64,000 nt of DNA, taken from contig NZ_CP030287.1 in NCBI RefSeq assembly GCF_003287935.1, positions 6,723,227-6,787,226 on the forward strand, written 5' to 3'. The translations under genes and the position numbers were made by a program. Of this stretch, positions 21,152 through 30,004 are shown piece after piece. Source of the stretch: Streptomyces sp. ICC1. Lineage in GTDB: Bacteria; Actinomycetota; Actinomycetes; Streptomycetales; Streptomycetaceae. The notes under the pieces were generated by a model. The model searched no databases. It saw nothing but the letters and a program-made list of their open reading frames with translations, and was not told the DNA's origin. Position 1 is the stretch's first letter, and the number at the start of each line of letters is the position of its first letter.

Positions 21152-21742
21152 TCAGGCCGGGTGCCCGCCGCCGAGGTTCCACGCCTCGATGTCGCGGTAG
21201 TGGATCGCTCCCGGACCGCGGCCGATGTTGCTGCCGACCAGGTGCAGGCGCTCCGTCGGCCACGGCCGGCCGGTGAACCCGGCCAGTCCGGCGGCGGCCT
21301 CCACGGCGGAAGAGGCATCGTTCCGGCGGGCGCGGGCCAACGTCAGATGGGGGCGCAGCGGCCGGTCCTCGAAGGGGATGCCGCACTCCTTGACCACGGC
21401 GCGCACGTCCGTGGCGAGCAGGTGCAGCCCGTCCACGTCACCGTCGATCCCGCTCCACAGCACCCGCTCGCCGAAGTGCCCGCCGCCGCGCAGGCCCAGT
21501 CGTACGGGCCCGCGCGCCGCCGCGAGCTCCGCCAGCGGAGGCTGCAGCAGCGAGGCGGCCCCGACCGGGAGTTCGCCGAGGAACGCGAGCGTGATGTGCC
21601 AGTCCTCGATGCGGTTCCACCGCATGTGCGGGTACGCCTCGTAGGCGGGGCGGAGCGCTCGCGCCAGTTCGTCCTTCGCTTCGTCGGGCGGGGCGAGGGC
21701 GACGAAGAGGCGAACGGTCGCGGGCTGGATCTGTTCGTTCAC
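21152..21742 (-). CDS. thpR: RNA 2',3'-cyclic phosphodiesterase (2'-5' RNA ligase family)
   Basis: A 196-residue 2H phosphoesterase. Its two HxTx motifs are HITL (about residue 49) and HLTL (about residue 130), which form the active site for opening 2',3'-cyclic phosphates of RNA. The N-terminal VRLFVALAPPDEAKDEL is typical of ThpR. The length is normal and the protein looks complete, although its stop is only about 12 bp from the adapter-like sequence. ATG 21742 follows ttcttgtgaac; the ribosome site is weak. Confidence 0.88.
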   Translation of the reverse strand: MNEQIQPATVRLFVALAPPDEAKDELARALRPAYEAYPHMRWNRIEDWHITLAFLGELPVGAASLLQPPLAELAAARGPVRLGLRGGGHFGERVLWSGIDGDVDGLHLLATDVRAVVKECGIPFEDRPLRPHLTLARARRNDASSAVEAAAGLAGFTGRPWPTERLHLVGSNIGRGPGAIHYRDIEAWNLGGGHPA

Positions 21743-21812
21743 AAGAGCCTTCGTACAGTGCGCCGGACGGTCCGGTCGCCTTCGGCCGGTACGCGCGGTG
21801 CTCGCGCCCGGC

Positions 21813-22313
21813 TCAGACGTAGTGCGCGGTGTCGTGCACGTCGCCGAACCGCGGAAAGATCTTCTCCACGGTGAAGTCGTGCTCGTCGGCGGCGAACCCG
21901 GACATGGCGTCGGCGACGAACTCCAGCTCGTAGCCGTGATCGCTCGCGGCCCGCGCGGTGGACTCGACCCCCATCGTGGTGACCAGTCCGGCGAGCACCA
22001 GCGTGTCCACGCCGAGACCGCGCAGTCGGTCGTCCAGGCCGGTGCCGTGGAACGCGCCGACGGTGCGCTTGACGATCACGACGTCCCCGGGCTGGACCAG
22101 ACCGTCGGCGAAGCCGCTGCCCGGAGGCTGCTCGCTCACGCCGGGCCGCTCCACCCGAACCGCCACCACCGGCCGGCCGGCCGCCCTGAACGCCTCGGCG
22201 AGCAGGCGACAGCGGTCCAGGACCCGCTCACCTGAGTGCGGTGCCACGGGCAGGGCGATGATGCGGGGCATCAGGTCGACGAGGATCAGTGCGGACGTCA
22301 CGGAGGCGATCAT
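21813..22313 (-). CDS. Isochorismatase-family hydrolase
   Basis: A 166-residue cysteine-hydrolase-like protein. The catalytic aspartate is in ALILVDLMPR, the lysine in DVVIVKRTVGAF, and the cis-peptide region in LAGLVTTMGVESTARAASDHGY. The position normally holding the nucleophilic Cys of nicotinamidases is Gly (TTMGVEST), which is as in true isochorismatases or inactive homologues. The substrate is unknown. It is downstream of the M48 peptidase gene by 26 bp on the same strand, so likely cotranscribed. Confidence 0.75.
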   Translation of the reverse strand: MIASVTSALILVDLMPRIIALPVAPHSGERVLDRCRLLAEAFRAAGRPVVAVRVERPGVSEQPPGSGFADGLVQPGDVVIVKRTVGAFHGTGLDDRLRGLGVDTLVLAGLVTTMGVESTARAASDHGYELEFVADAMSGFAADEHDFTVEKIFPRFGDVHDTAHYV

Positions 22314-22339
22314 AGGACAGGGCCCGGGGCCGCCCCTCC

Positions 22340-23689
22340 TCAGCCCGCGTGGTCGCGGATGACCTCCCGGGCCAGTACGGCCCGGGCCGGGGCCAGTTCG
22401 CCGGCCACCGCGGCCGCGCGCGCGGCGGCGTACGGGACCTGCGGTGCGAAGGGGCCGTGCACCGCGGCGCACCGGCGGCGCAGGTGGGTCGGCGGGTGCG
22501 TGGCATCGACGCTGTGCCCGCGCAGGGCCGCGACCCGCCGCAGGCGCTCGTACTCGTGCTCCGGCATGTCGGCGAAGTTCGCGGCGAGCCGCTCCCACAA
22601 CCCGTCCTCGGGCCGCCCGCCGTCCGCGCGCCCGTCCCGTCCGCCCAGCCTGACCTTGGTCCGGGCACCCACTGACTCCCGCCGCAGGAAGTCCCCGACG
22701 GACCCGCACACCAAGAGCCGGTCCATCAGCGCCGCGGCCGCCTCCGTGGAGCCGGCCCGGGCCGCACTCCGGTCGGCCAGGTACTCCGCGCGCTGCGACT
22801 GGCGCAGGGTCAGGTGGTCCAGGAGCGTCAGCAGCCCGAAGACGGTCCACCGGGGCAGCCACATCAGCACGGCCATGATCCGGTCCACGAGCCCGCTGTG
22901 CGGGAGGGGCGTCAGGACGTAGTTCCACATGGCCAGGGCGCGCAGCGCGTCGTCCATGAAGGCGCCCCGGCGGGTGTCCCCGTTGGCGAAGTGGCCCAGC
23001 TCGTGACCGAGCAGGGCCACCCGCTCGTGGGGCGAGAGGATCTCCCACAGCCCGAGGCCGATGGTGAGGAGCCGCCGCGCCCTCAGGCCGTAGTTCGTGA
23101 CCGAGGCGTTGGCGTCGGTGTCGACCACCACCACGTGCACGCCGGTCGTCCCGACGACATCCGCGACGTCGTCGATCAGCGCGAAGAGCTCCGGCGCGTC
23201 CGCCCGGTACAGCACGGGCCCGTCCTTCGGGAGGCGCGGGCGCCGCGGCCGCATCAGCCAAGCCAGGCCCAGCATCAGCGCGCCGATCGCCGGCAGGATC
23301 CCGGCGCCCCAGCCCAGGAGCAGCAGCAGGACCCCCGCCACCGCGAGGAACACGGTCACGCCGTTCACGAGCAGGGCGATCCCGAACGCCACGACCGTAT
23401 TCGCGTCGTGCTTCACGGGTCCGAAGGCCTCGCCGGACCGGCGGGAGGCGCTGGACTGGCCTGACTCGCCGGACCGCTCCATCTCGGCCGCGAGCTGCTC
23501 CCCGTGCTTCCGGGCCATCCGCCGCCGGGCGGCGGCGATCCGGCCGCCCTCCGGATCGGGCGCACCCGGATCCACGTTCCAGTCGCAGGCCGCGCACCAG
23601 ACGACGTACCGCTCGTCGACGGGCACGCCCGCCCCGCACTCCGGACATGACCGGACGGCACGTCGCACCAGGTCACCGATTGTTTCCAC
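22340..23689 (-). CDS. Membrane-bound M48 metallopeptidase with zinc ribbon
   Basis: A 449-residue protein with an N-terminal zinc ribbon (C15, C18, C32, C35), a charged linker, two transmembrane segments (about 85-140), and a peptidase domain whose HExxH motif reads LLGHELGHFANGD. It resembles the HtpX/Ste24-type M48 peptidases that handle membrane proteins. Further hydrophobic stretches around LDRIMAVLMWLPRWTVFGLL may re-enter the membrane. GTG 23689 is supported by ggggggaac upstream; the open frame upstream of it lacks domain similarity. Confidence 0.85.
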   Translation of the reverse strand: METIGDLVRRAVRSCPECGAGVPVDERYVVWCAACDWNVDPGAPDPEGGRIAAARRRMARKHGEQLAAEMERSGESGQSSASRRSGEAFGPVKHDANTVVAFGIALLVNGVTVFLAVAGVLLLLLGWGAGILPAIGALMLGLAWLMRPRRPRLPKDGPVLYRADAPELFALIDDVADVVGTTGVHVVVVDTDANASVTNYGLRARRLLTIGLGLWEILSPHERVALLGHELGHFANGDTRRGAFMDDALRALAMWNYVLTPLPHSGLVDRIMAVLMWLPRWTVFGLLTLLDHLTLRQSQRAEYLADRSAARAGSTEAAAALMDRLLVCGSVGDFLRRESVGARTKVRLGGRDGRADGGRPEDGLWERLAANFADMPEHEYERLRRVAALRGHSVDATHPPTHLRRRCAAVHGPFAPQVPYAAARAAAVAGELAPARAVLAREVIRDHAG

Positions 23690-23805
23690 GATCCCGTTCC
23701 CCCCGCGCGGACCACCGTGCTCCGCGGTCCCGGAAGGATAGAGGGGGCCCGGCCGAGGACCGTGGGCGGGTGGCTCCCTGATCGGCATCCGGACAGCCGA
23801 CCGCA

Positions 23806-23823
23806 AACCTTTCCGGTCACAGC
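23806..23823. repeat. Dispersed 18-bp repeat, copy 1
   Basis: AACCTTTCCGGTCACAGC, identical to 57594-57611 and in both places followed by nCTAG. Here it lies immediately after the stop of the small membrane protein gene on the minus strand. Confidence 0.8.
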
Positions 23824-23824
23824 C

Positions 23825-24004
23825 CTAGCGGCGCGGGAGGACGTCGGACCGGCCGGGTAGCGCTCCTTGCCTCGGGCGGAGCGGCACCCGGGCCCGCTGG
23901 CGCCGGACGTGCCGGGTGCGCACGGCGGCGTAGAGCGCGGCGGTGGCCAGGCCGGCGGCGCACCAGACGACGAGGATCACCGCGAGGGTGGTGAGGAGGG
24001 CCAT
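23825..24004 (-). CDS. Small single-pass membrane protein
   Basis: A 59-residue protein not long enough for routine calling. ATG 24004 has a strong ribosome site, GGAGGA, 5 bp upstream. Residues 1-28 are hydrophobic (LLTTLAVILVVWCAAGLATAAL), followed by a very basic tail (RTRHVRRQRARVPLRPRQ). This predicts one membrane segment with a cytoplasmic basic tail. Function unknown. It sits between the GyrB-like gene and the M48 peptidase gene, all on the minus strand. Confidence 0.6.
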   Translation of the reverse strand: MALLTTLAVILVVWCAAGLATAALYAAVRTRHVRRQRARVPLRPRQGALPGRSDVLPRR

Positions 24005-24231
24005 CAGAACTCCTCCGGGGGTGAGACGGCGGGGCCGGCGGCGGGCAGTCCGCCGACGGGAGAACGGCAGGCAGGGCGTTCCGGTTTCGCCCGGAGCGCC
24101 ATCGAAATGGAGCGGAACTCACCGCCCTGCCTGTCGCGTTCCCGTTGCGGGGGCTCCTCACACGCGCCGGGGGGCACCGCTCCGTCGGAACGCGAGCCCC
24201 CGTACACCATCGTCCGACGTCAGCATCTCCC

Positions 24232-25428
24232 TTACCCGGTGGCCGTGTTGACGATGTGACGGATGATGGCCGCGGCCTCGCCCGGATGCCGCTCCAGCCA
24301 GTCGTCGAGGTGTTCGCGGACGGCATCCCGGACGCAGTCGCCCGCTTCGGCGTTGCGGAGCCTGCTCCTGGTGGATCCCTCGAAGACGGGATCGGCGAGT
24401 GTGACGGAGACGACCGCGACCAGTCCTCCGCGGACCTCCTCGGCGGTGAGCTCCCGGGCGGGCTCACCGTCGTCCGCGGGCAGCAGCCGCTGCCGGCGCG
24501 CGTGGTCGTTGAGGACGGCCGTGAGCGAGGTGAGGAAGCCCTCCTCGTGGGCGCCGCCCTCGAGGGTGCGGGTGCTGTTCGCGAACGTGCGGATCTCCTG
24601 CCGCGGCCCGGTGTTCCACTGCAGGGCGACCTGTGCGCGGACCGTCCCGTCCCCGCTCTCCGACGCGAAGCCGATGGCGGGGGAGTGGACGGGGGCCACG
24701 GGGTAGGGGTTGAGGTGGGTGACGAACTTCCGGAGGCCGTCCTCGTGCCGGAACCGGACCGGGCGCTCCGGGCGCTCGTCGGTCAGCGAGACGGCCAGGC
24801 CCGCGTTGAGGAAGGCCAGCTCGCGCAAGCGCTCCGTCAGCGTGGCGAACGAGTACCGCGTGGTCTCGAAGATGCCCGCGTCGGGCCGGAACACGATCGT
24901 GGTGCCGTGCCCGGTCGTCGCCTCGTGCCGCGTCAAGGGCGCGAGCGCGACGCCCCGCTCGTACTCCTGCGTCCAGCGGAAGCCGTCGCGCCGGACCTCG
25001 ACCGAGAGGCGGTCCGACAGCGCGTTGACCACGCACATGCCCAGGCCGCTGAGGCCGCCGGAGACATGGTGGCGGGAGCGGGGCCCGGAGCCGAAGGACA
25101 GCTCGGTCAGTACGAGTTCGACGGCCGACCTGCCGGTGGACTCCTCCGGTTCCACGGGCAGGCCCCGCCCGTTGTCCGCGACGCGCATGCCGCCGTCCGC
25201 GGTGATCGTGACGTCGATCGCGTCGGCGTGGCCGGCCACGTGCTCGTCGACGGCGTACCCGACGACCTCGTACACCAGCTGGTGCAGGCCGCGTTCGCCG
25301 ATCGAGCCGATGTACATGCCGGGGCGCCTGCGGATCGACTCGCGGGCTTCCAGGATCTGGATCTGACTGCCGTCGTACGCGATCTGGTTCCCGTCCGCGG
25401 GCCGACTGGGGTTGTCGGACTCGGTCAT
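24232..25428 (-). CDS. Stand-alone GyrB-like GHKL ATPase, lacking TOPRIM
   Basis: A 398-residue paralogue of the ATPase and transducer domains of gyrase subunit B. ARESIRRRPGMYIGSIGERGLH is classic GyrB, the ATP lid glycine motif GGLSGLG is at 124-130, and D85 (ADNGRG) is kept. The N-box is altered: the usual EVVDNS reads EVVGYA (E54 kept, Asn replaced by Y58). There is no TOPRIM or DNA-tail domain, about 290 residues shorter than GyrB. It cannot cut DNA; it may bind nucleotide weakly or act as a decoy/regulator. ATG 25428 has ggagggtg upstream. Confidence 0.78.
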   Translation of the reverse strand: MTESDNPSRPADGNQIAYDGSQIQILEARESIRRRPGMYIGSIGERGLHQLVYEVVGYAVDEHVAGHADAIDVTITADGGMRVADNGRGLPVEPEESTGRSAVELVLTELSFGSGPRSRHHVSGGLSGLGMCVVNALSDRLSVEVRRDGFRWTQEYERGVALAPLTRHEATTGHGTTIVFRPDAGIFETTRYSFATLTERLRELAFLNAGLAVSLTDERPERPVRFRHEDGLRKFVTHLNPYPVAPVHSPAIGFASESGDGTVRAQVALQWNTGPRQEIRTFANSTRTLEGGAHEEGFLTSLTAVLNDHARRQRLLPADDGEPARELTAEEVRGGLVAVVSVTLADPVFEGSTRSRLRNAEAGDCVRDAVREHLDDWLERHPGEAAAIIRHIVNTATG

Positions 25429-25648
25429 GAAGCACCCTCCCTGGGCCGTCCTGGGCACGTCGGCGGGCGGAGGTCGCCGCAGCGGCCGACGCTGCTCGCG
25501 CGGCCTCCCCCCGTGTGCGCCCATCCTAGGGATTGGGAGGTGAACGCGCAGGTCAGAGCGGGTGTGGCAGGGTCCCAGGCGGCCGTGTCCAGGGCTTTTT
25601 CGAGACGGCCGGTCCGGGGGTCGGCGCGGGGGGCCGGAGCGGCGCGAA

Positions 25649-25690
25649 GGCCCCGCCGAAGGCACCCCGGGGGGCTTCCTCGGCGGGGCC
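25649..25690. terminator. Hairpin in the gyrB-like / reductase gap
   Basis: 11-bp stem GGCCCCGCCGA / TCGGCGGGGCC with a 20-nt loop, followed on the plus strand by cgggggtctttt. It lies about 95 bp after the reductase stop. The 355-bp gap otherwise shows no gene. Confidence 0.55.
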
Positions 25691-25784
25691 CGGGGGTCTT
25701 TTCCCGCGTGTTTTCCGGATCGGACCCGACTCGTCGGCCCCGGAGGGGAGTTGAGGCGACCCTCCCGTTCGCGACCGCCGCCGG

Positions 25785-26816
25785 TCAGTGCGGAAGATCG
25801 ACCGACAGGTACGGGGACAGCGCCCGCAGGAAGTCCGGCGCGTCGAAGATCGCGCCGGCCGAGGCCACACCGGTGGTCCGCGTCCGCCCGTCCAGGACGC
25901 GCTCGACGGCCTCCACCACCAGGGGTGCGGTGACCGCGTAGATGTCCTGGCCGCGGGCCGTCGCCCGCCGCTCCACGCCCCGCGAGCGGACCAGGACGTC
26001 GACGACGAAGAGCTGGTCCGACCTGCCCAGGGAATCGACCGCCTCCGGCGCCGGGGTGTCCTGCCCGGCCAAGTCCCGCGCGGCCTCGACGGCCATGTAG
26101 GTGCGCACATCGGGCACGTGCACGTGGCTGGGCACGGTGACGACATCGGCCATGGTGAACTCCGCGATCACCGCGCGGCGGCCCAGCGGCTCCGGGAAGT
26201 CCCAGTCCTGCTCGCGCAGTTCGTCGTCGTGGTACTCCAGCGCACCGTCCGCGAACCGCACCCTGCGGCCCGCACGGCGCTCGTGGGACACGGCGCCGGC
26301 CGTTCGGGTGCCCGGTGTGGGACGCCAGCTGTTCAGCCCGTACGCGACGTGCACCTCGTCCGCGGCGGTCCAGTCACCCATCGCCGCGGCGACCAGCAGG
26401 TCGCCCAGGCCGCCGAAGAAGGCCATCGCCGGCACCACGGGCGTGCCCGACCTCAGGGCCGCCGCCGCGTGGTCGGCGAACATCGCCGCGTTCGCCTCGA
26501 TCTCCGCCGCGACGTCGAGGTACGGGATGCCCGCGCGCAGGGCCGCCTCGACGACGGGTCCTCCCGTCAGCGCGAACGGCCCGGCGCAGTTGATGACGGC
26601 CGCGGCACGGGCCAGGGCGCGGTCCAGGGAGCCGGGGTCGTCCACGGAGGCCGGCCGCACGACCACTCCCGGCCACTCGGCCGCCAGTAGCTCCAACCGC
26701 GCCGCGTCGCGGCCCGAGATCACGGTGGTGATGCCGCGCCTGCGGAGCTCCTCGACGATGAAGCGACCGGTGTGCCCCGTCGCGCCGTAAACCACCACTG
26801 CAGCCGTCGTGCTCAT
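25785..26816 (-). CDS. Saccharopine dehydrogenase-like NAD(P)-binding protein
   Basis: A 343-residue oxidoreductase. The N-terminal Rossmann motif VVVYGATGHTGRFIVEELRRRG is clear, with the following SGRDAARLELL for cofactor binding and VINCAGPFALTGGPVVEAAL typical of the saccharopine dehydrogenase-like / trans-acting enoyl reductase group. The true substrate cannot be predicted. Members in Streptomyces often sit in lipid or polyketide contexts, but none is visible here. ATG 26816 with ggggaaaacg upstream; monocistronic. Confidence 0.8.
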   Translation of the reverse strand: MSTTAAVVVYGATGHTGRFIVEELRRRGITTVISGRDAARLELLAAEWPGVVVRPASVDDPGSLDRALARAAAVINCAGPFALTGGPVVEAALRAGIPYLDVAAEIEANAAMFADHAAAALRSGTPVVPAMAFFGGLGDLLVAAAMGDWTAADEVHVAYGLNSWRPTPGTRTAGAVSHERRAGRRVRFADGALEYHDDELREQDWDFPEPLGRRAVIAEFTMADVVTVPSHVHVPDVRTYMAVEAARDLAGQDTPAPEAVDSLGRSDQLFVVDVLVRSRGVERRATARGQDIYAVTAPLVVEAVERVLDGRTRTTGVASAGAIFDAPDFLRALSPYLSVDLPH

Positions 26817-26922
26817 CGTTTTCCCCGTTCTCGGTGTCCTGATGAGTCCAGTCTCACCGTGGGCCGGGTCCGAACGTGATGGTCCGGAACGACATCACTC
26901 GCACAGTTTCGGACATGCCCGC

Positions 26923-26994
26923 CGGTCTCCCTGTCGGTCTCCCTGTCGGTCTGCCCGTCGGTCTGCCCGCCCGTCTGCCCGCCGGCCGTCGCGG
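26923..26994. repeat. 12-bp degenerate tandem repeat
   Basis: About six copies of a ctgtcggtctcc-like unit (later ctgcccgtcggt) lie between the reductase gene and the membrane protein gene. No coding or regulatory role is apparent. Confidence 0.6.
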
Positions 26995-27013
26995 GCGGCC
27001 GGGCCCGCCCGTC

Positions 27014-28123
27014 TCAGACCTGGTCGGGATGCGGGGCGGGTGCGTACACCGGGTCGGCGGGAGCGGCCGACGCGATCAGGACCGCCGCGAGGTCCTCCTT
27101 GCGCATCCGCTGGTCGACGTACAACAGGGCCAGGGCCAGCTGCGGGAAGCCGTACTGGAACACCATGCTGACCGTGGTGCCGACCAGCACGGAGACCACG
27201 TACACGACGACTCCGGCGATCAGTGAGCCGACGTCCGGGTTCTCGCCGCTCACGTCGCCGAAGTAGGGGATGAGCCCCACCATGCCGACGAGGCCGAACG
27301 GCATCTGGATGAAGTACCCCACGGCCGCCGCCACGATGTACGCGAGCATCGTGTTGCCGAACACCCGCCACCAGCCGTCCTTGACCAGCTGGGAGGAGCG
27401 CCGCAGGGCGGCGACCGGGCCGAGCCCCTCGCACACCGCGGCGGCGGGCGCGAGGCTGAGCCGCGTCATGAGCCAGATCGAGAGGGGCAGGCAGGGCAAG
27501 AGGCCCAGCAGCAAGACGAACAGGGCGGCCGGCGGGCCGGAATGGGCCGGGGCCGTGATGATCAGCGGGATGCAGATCGCGTAGAGCGCGAGCATCGGCC
27601 CGCCCGCGATCAGCCCGGTGAGCAAGAGGGTCCCGAGCACCGACGGCAGCCGGGACCACGAGCGGCGCCACATGACGCCGAAGGTCGTCGGGCGGCCGAG
27701 CACGGCCTCCTGTACCACGGCGGGACACAGGGCGCTGGTCACCGCGGCGCTCAGGGTCATCGTGACCAGCAGGAGCACGCCGGCCGGTGCGAAGGCCAGC
27801 AGCAGCGCCGCCCACGCCCCACCGCCGGATTCCCCCGGCGCGAGGTCCGCGACGTCGGAGAAGCGGCTCCGCGCGGCCACGACGGTGAGGACGATCGCGG
27901 CGGCCACGAGCAGGAGTCCGATTCCCTGCGCCGCGAACATCACGCCGACCAGGGTCTTCCAGTGGCGGCGGAAGGTCGAGAACGCGCCGCCGAGTATCTC
28001 GCCCGTGGCGAGCGGCTGCAGCGGTATGACGCCCGGCTTCGGCGCGGACGGCGGCATCCAGCCGCCTCCCCACTGCGGCGTGGGCTGTCCCGGGTGCTGT
28101 CCCCACCCCGTGTTGTGCGACAT
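27014..28123 (-). CDS. Multi-pass membrane protein (glycerophosphoryl diester phosphodiesterase membrane-domain-like)
   Basis: A 369-residue integral membrane protein. After a Gly/Pro/Gln-rich leader (GWGQHPGQPTPQWGGGW) comes PLATGEILGGAFSTFRRHWKTLVGV, the usual opening of actinobacterial proteins in the GPDPase membrane-domain/DUF7544 group. About six to seven hydrophobic segments follow. There is no phosphodiesterase catalytic domain, so no enzyme activity is claimed. GAGGGGGAG precedes ATG 28123. Its function is unknown; homologues are thought to be structural or transport-related. Confidence 0.7.
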   Translation of the reverse strand: MSHNTGWGQHPGQPTPQWGGGWMPPSAPKPGVIPLQPLATGEILGGAFSTFRRHWKTLVGVMFAAQGIGLLLVAAAIVLTVVAARSRFSDVADLAPGESGGGAWAALLLAFAPAGVLLLVTMTLSAAVTSALCPAVVQEAVLGRPTTFGVMWRRSWSRLPSVLGTLLLTGLIAGGPMLALYAICIPLIITAPAHSGPPAALFVLLLGLLPCLPLSIWLMTRLSLAPAAAVCEGLGPVAALRRSSQLVKDGWWRVFGNTMLAYIVAAAVGYFIQMPFGLVGMVGLIPYFGDVSGENPDVGSLIAGVVVYVVSVLVGTTVSMVFQYGFPQLALALLYVDQRMRKEDLAAVLIASAAPADPVYAPAPHPDQV

Positions 28124-28207
28124 CGCTGTACTCCCCCTCGAATGAAGGGACACGGTAACCCCTTCCGGCCTGCGCTTCGCAGCGGCGCGGGGCTGCGCGC
28201 ACGCGAA

Positions 28208-28238
28208 AGCGCCCCGCATCGGTGTGATGCGGGGCGCT
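28208..28238 (-). terminator. Terminator of cold-shock gene
   Basis: Perfect 13-bp stem AGCGCCCCGCATC / GATGCGGGGCGCT, 5-nt loop, with TTT on the downstream side in the minus direction. It begins 15 bp after the cold-shock gene stop. Confidence 0.85.
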
Positions 28239-28252
28239 CCGGTGGCGTGGGG

Positions 28253-28456
28253 TCAGGAAGCCACGATGTTCTCGGCCTGGGGGCCCTTCTGGCCCTGGGT
28301 GACGTCGAAGGTCACCTTCTGGCCCTCCTGGAGCTCCCGGAAGCCGGTGGCGGCGATGTTGCTGTAGTGCGCGAAGACGTCGGGACCGCCGCCGTCCTGC
28401 TCGATGAAGCCGAAGCCCTTTTCGGCGTTGAACCACTTCACGATGCCAGTTGCCAT
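28253..28456 (-). CDS. Cold-shock protein, CspA family
   Basis: A 67-residue single-domain OB-fold RNA/DNA chaperone. Both RNP motifs are present: KGFGFI (RNP1) and VFAHYS (RNP2), and the start [16 protein letters not shown] is typical of Streptomyces Csp proteins. AAGGAGA precedes ATG 28456. A leader of roughly 200 bp with no other gene lies upstream; long leaders in csp mRNAs are known to regulate translation by temperature, but no specific structure is proven here. Confidence 0.95.
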   Translation of the reverse strand: MATGIVKWFNAEKGFGFIEQDGGGPDVFAHYSNIAATGFRELQEGQKVTFDVTQGQKGPQAENIVAS

Positions 28457-28742
28457 CGCTGTCTCCTTCTCGGGTGCGCCCGTGCTCACCCAAGGGTGTG
28501 CGTCGTGCGGTGTCGATTGTTCGCGGTGGCCGGCGGCCACCGGCGGACCGCTGCGCCACGGTGGTGGCGTGGGTCCGCCAGACCGGCCCCGAGCAGCCCG
28601 CATGACGGAAGGTACGAGGCCGGACACCCCCTGCGATACATGTATATAGGCCAGCCACTCGATGTGATGGCTGAAAATCGACCATTGACGGTTCTGTGTG
28701 CGGATCGGTGCCCGGTACCGCGAGGGGCGGTTCCGGCCAATC

Positions 28743-29996
28743 TCACGGGCGGGCCTTCTCGCTCCCGGCCGACGCGGGGACCCGTCCCGGCCACTTCCCG
28801 CCCCCGCGCGGCAGGAGGAACGGGGTCGCCAGGAGAAGCAGGCCGGCGACGCCGATCGCGGCGCGGGCGCCGGTGACCGAGGCCAGGACCCCGAAGAGGG
28901 CCGTCAGCGCGGCGGTCGCGCCGCTGCCGGTGATCTTCCAGGCCACCAGGACGCGCCCGACCCGCTCGGCCGGAACCCGCTGGAGGCGCTCGGTCGCGAA
29001 CAGCGGGTTGAACACGCCGATGCACGTGATCAGGACCAGTTCGACGGCGACGACCAGGACCATGCCGGCGGTCCCGGGAACGACGAAGAACAGGCCGACG
29101 GGCCACAGGGCGCGCAGGACCCCGGAGGTGGTCAGGACGCGCCGGCGCCCGTAGCGGGCCTCCAGCCGCGGGGCGAGGCGGGCGCCGATGAACCCGCCGG
29201 TGCAGGCCAGGCCGAACACGAGTCCGTACTGCCACGCCGACCAGCCCAGGTCGTGCAGCAGCAGAACGGCCAGCAGCGGTTCCGTGGCCATGATCAGTGC
29301 GTTGACGGCCACGGTGTTCCAGAACAGCGGGCGCAGCCGCCGGTCTTCGTGGATGAACTTCCAGCCCTTGACCAGGTCCGAAGCCCGGAACCGCGCGGGC
29401 TCGGCCCGCTCGGGGGCGGCCTCCTTCTCCCGGATCGCGCCGATCCCGAGCGCGGACAGCAGGAAGCCGGCGGCGTTGGCGAGCACGGTGACCGCAGGGC
29501 CCAGCAGGCTGATGGCCGCCCCGCCCAGGGTCGGGCCGACGGCCGTGGCGGTCCAGGCGGTCGACTCGAAGCGGCCGTTGGCCACCAGCAGCTGGTCCGG
29601 GCGCACGAGCTGCTTGAGGTAGGCGCCGCCGGCGGCGGCGAACGCGATGTTCGCCGCCGCGCTGACCACGGCGACGACCAGCAGCTGGGTGTAGGTCAGC
29701 CGGCCGGCGAAGTACGCCGCCGGGACCGTCAGCAGGGCGCCGAACCGCACCAGGTCGGCGGCGATCATGACGGGCTTCTTCCGCCGGACCTCGACCCACG
29801 GGCCGAGCGGGAGCGCGAGGAGCGAGCCGACCGCCAGAGCCGCGGCGGGAAGCGCCGACACCGCGGCCGGGCCGACGTGCAGCACCTGGATCGCGATCAG
29901 GGGGAACGCGCCGAACCCCAGGAAGGTGCCGGCCGTGGAGGCGGCGAACGCCGACCACAACCAGCCGAACGACCGTCCGAGATCTTGCCGTGCCAC
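28743..29996 (-). CDS. MFS transporter
   Basis: A 417-residue major facilitator superfamily protein with about 12 hydrophobic segments, e.g. [27 protein letters not shown] at the start. The central loop ([20 protein letters not shown]) is typical of drug-exporter-type members in the enterobactin-exporter/multidrug group. GTG 29996 has AAGGA overlapping the stop codon of the upstream GNAT-SnoaL gene, giving tight translational coupling. It presumably exports a compound that the upstream acetyltransferase modifies, under the divergent TetR regulator. Confidence 0.85.
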   Translation of the reverse strand: MARQDLGRSFGWLWSAFAASTAGTFLGFGAFPLIAIQVLHVGPAAVSALPAAALAVGSLLALPLGPWVEVRRKKPVMIAADLVRFGALLTVPAAYFAGRLTYTQLLVVAVVSAAANIAFAAAGGAYLKQLVRPDQLLVANGRFESTAWTATAVGPTLGGAAISLLGPAVTVLANAAGFLLSALGIGAIREKEAAPERAEPARFRASDLVKGWKFIHEDRRLRPLFWNTVAVNALIMATEPLLAVLLLHDLGWSAWQYGLVFGLACTGGFIGARLAPRLEARYGRRRVLTTSGVLRALWPVGLFFVVPGTAGMVLVVAVELVLITCIGVFNPLFATERLQRVPAERVGRVLVAWKITGSGATAALTALFGVLASVTGARAAIGVAGLLLLATPFLLPRGGGKWPGRVPASAGSEKARP

Positions 29997-30004
29997 GAAG
30001 ATCC

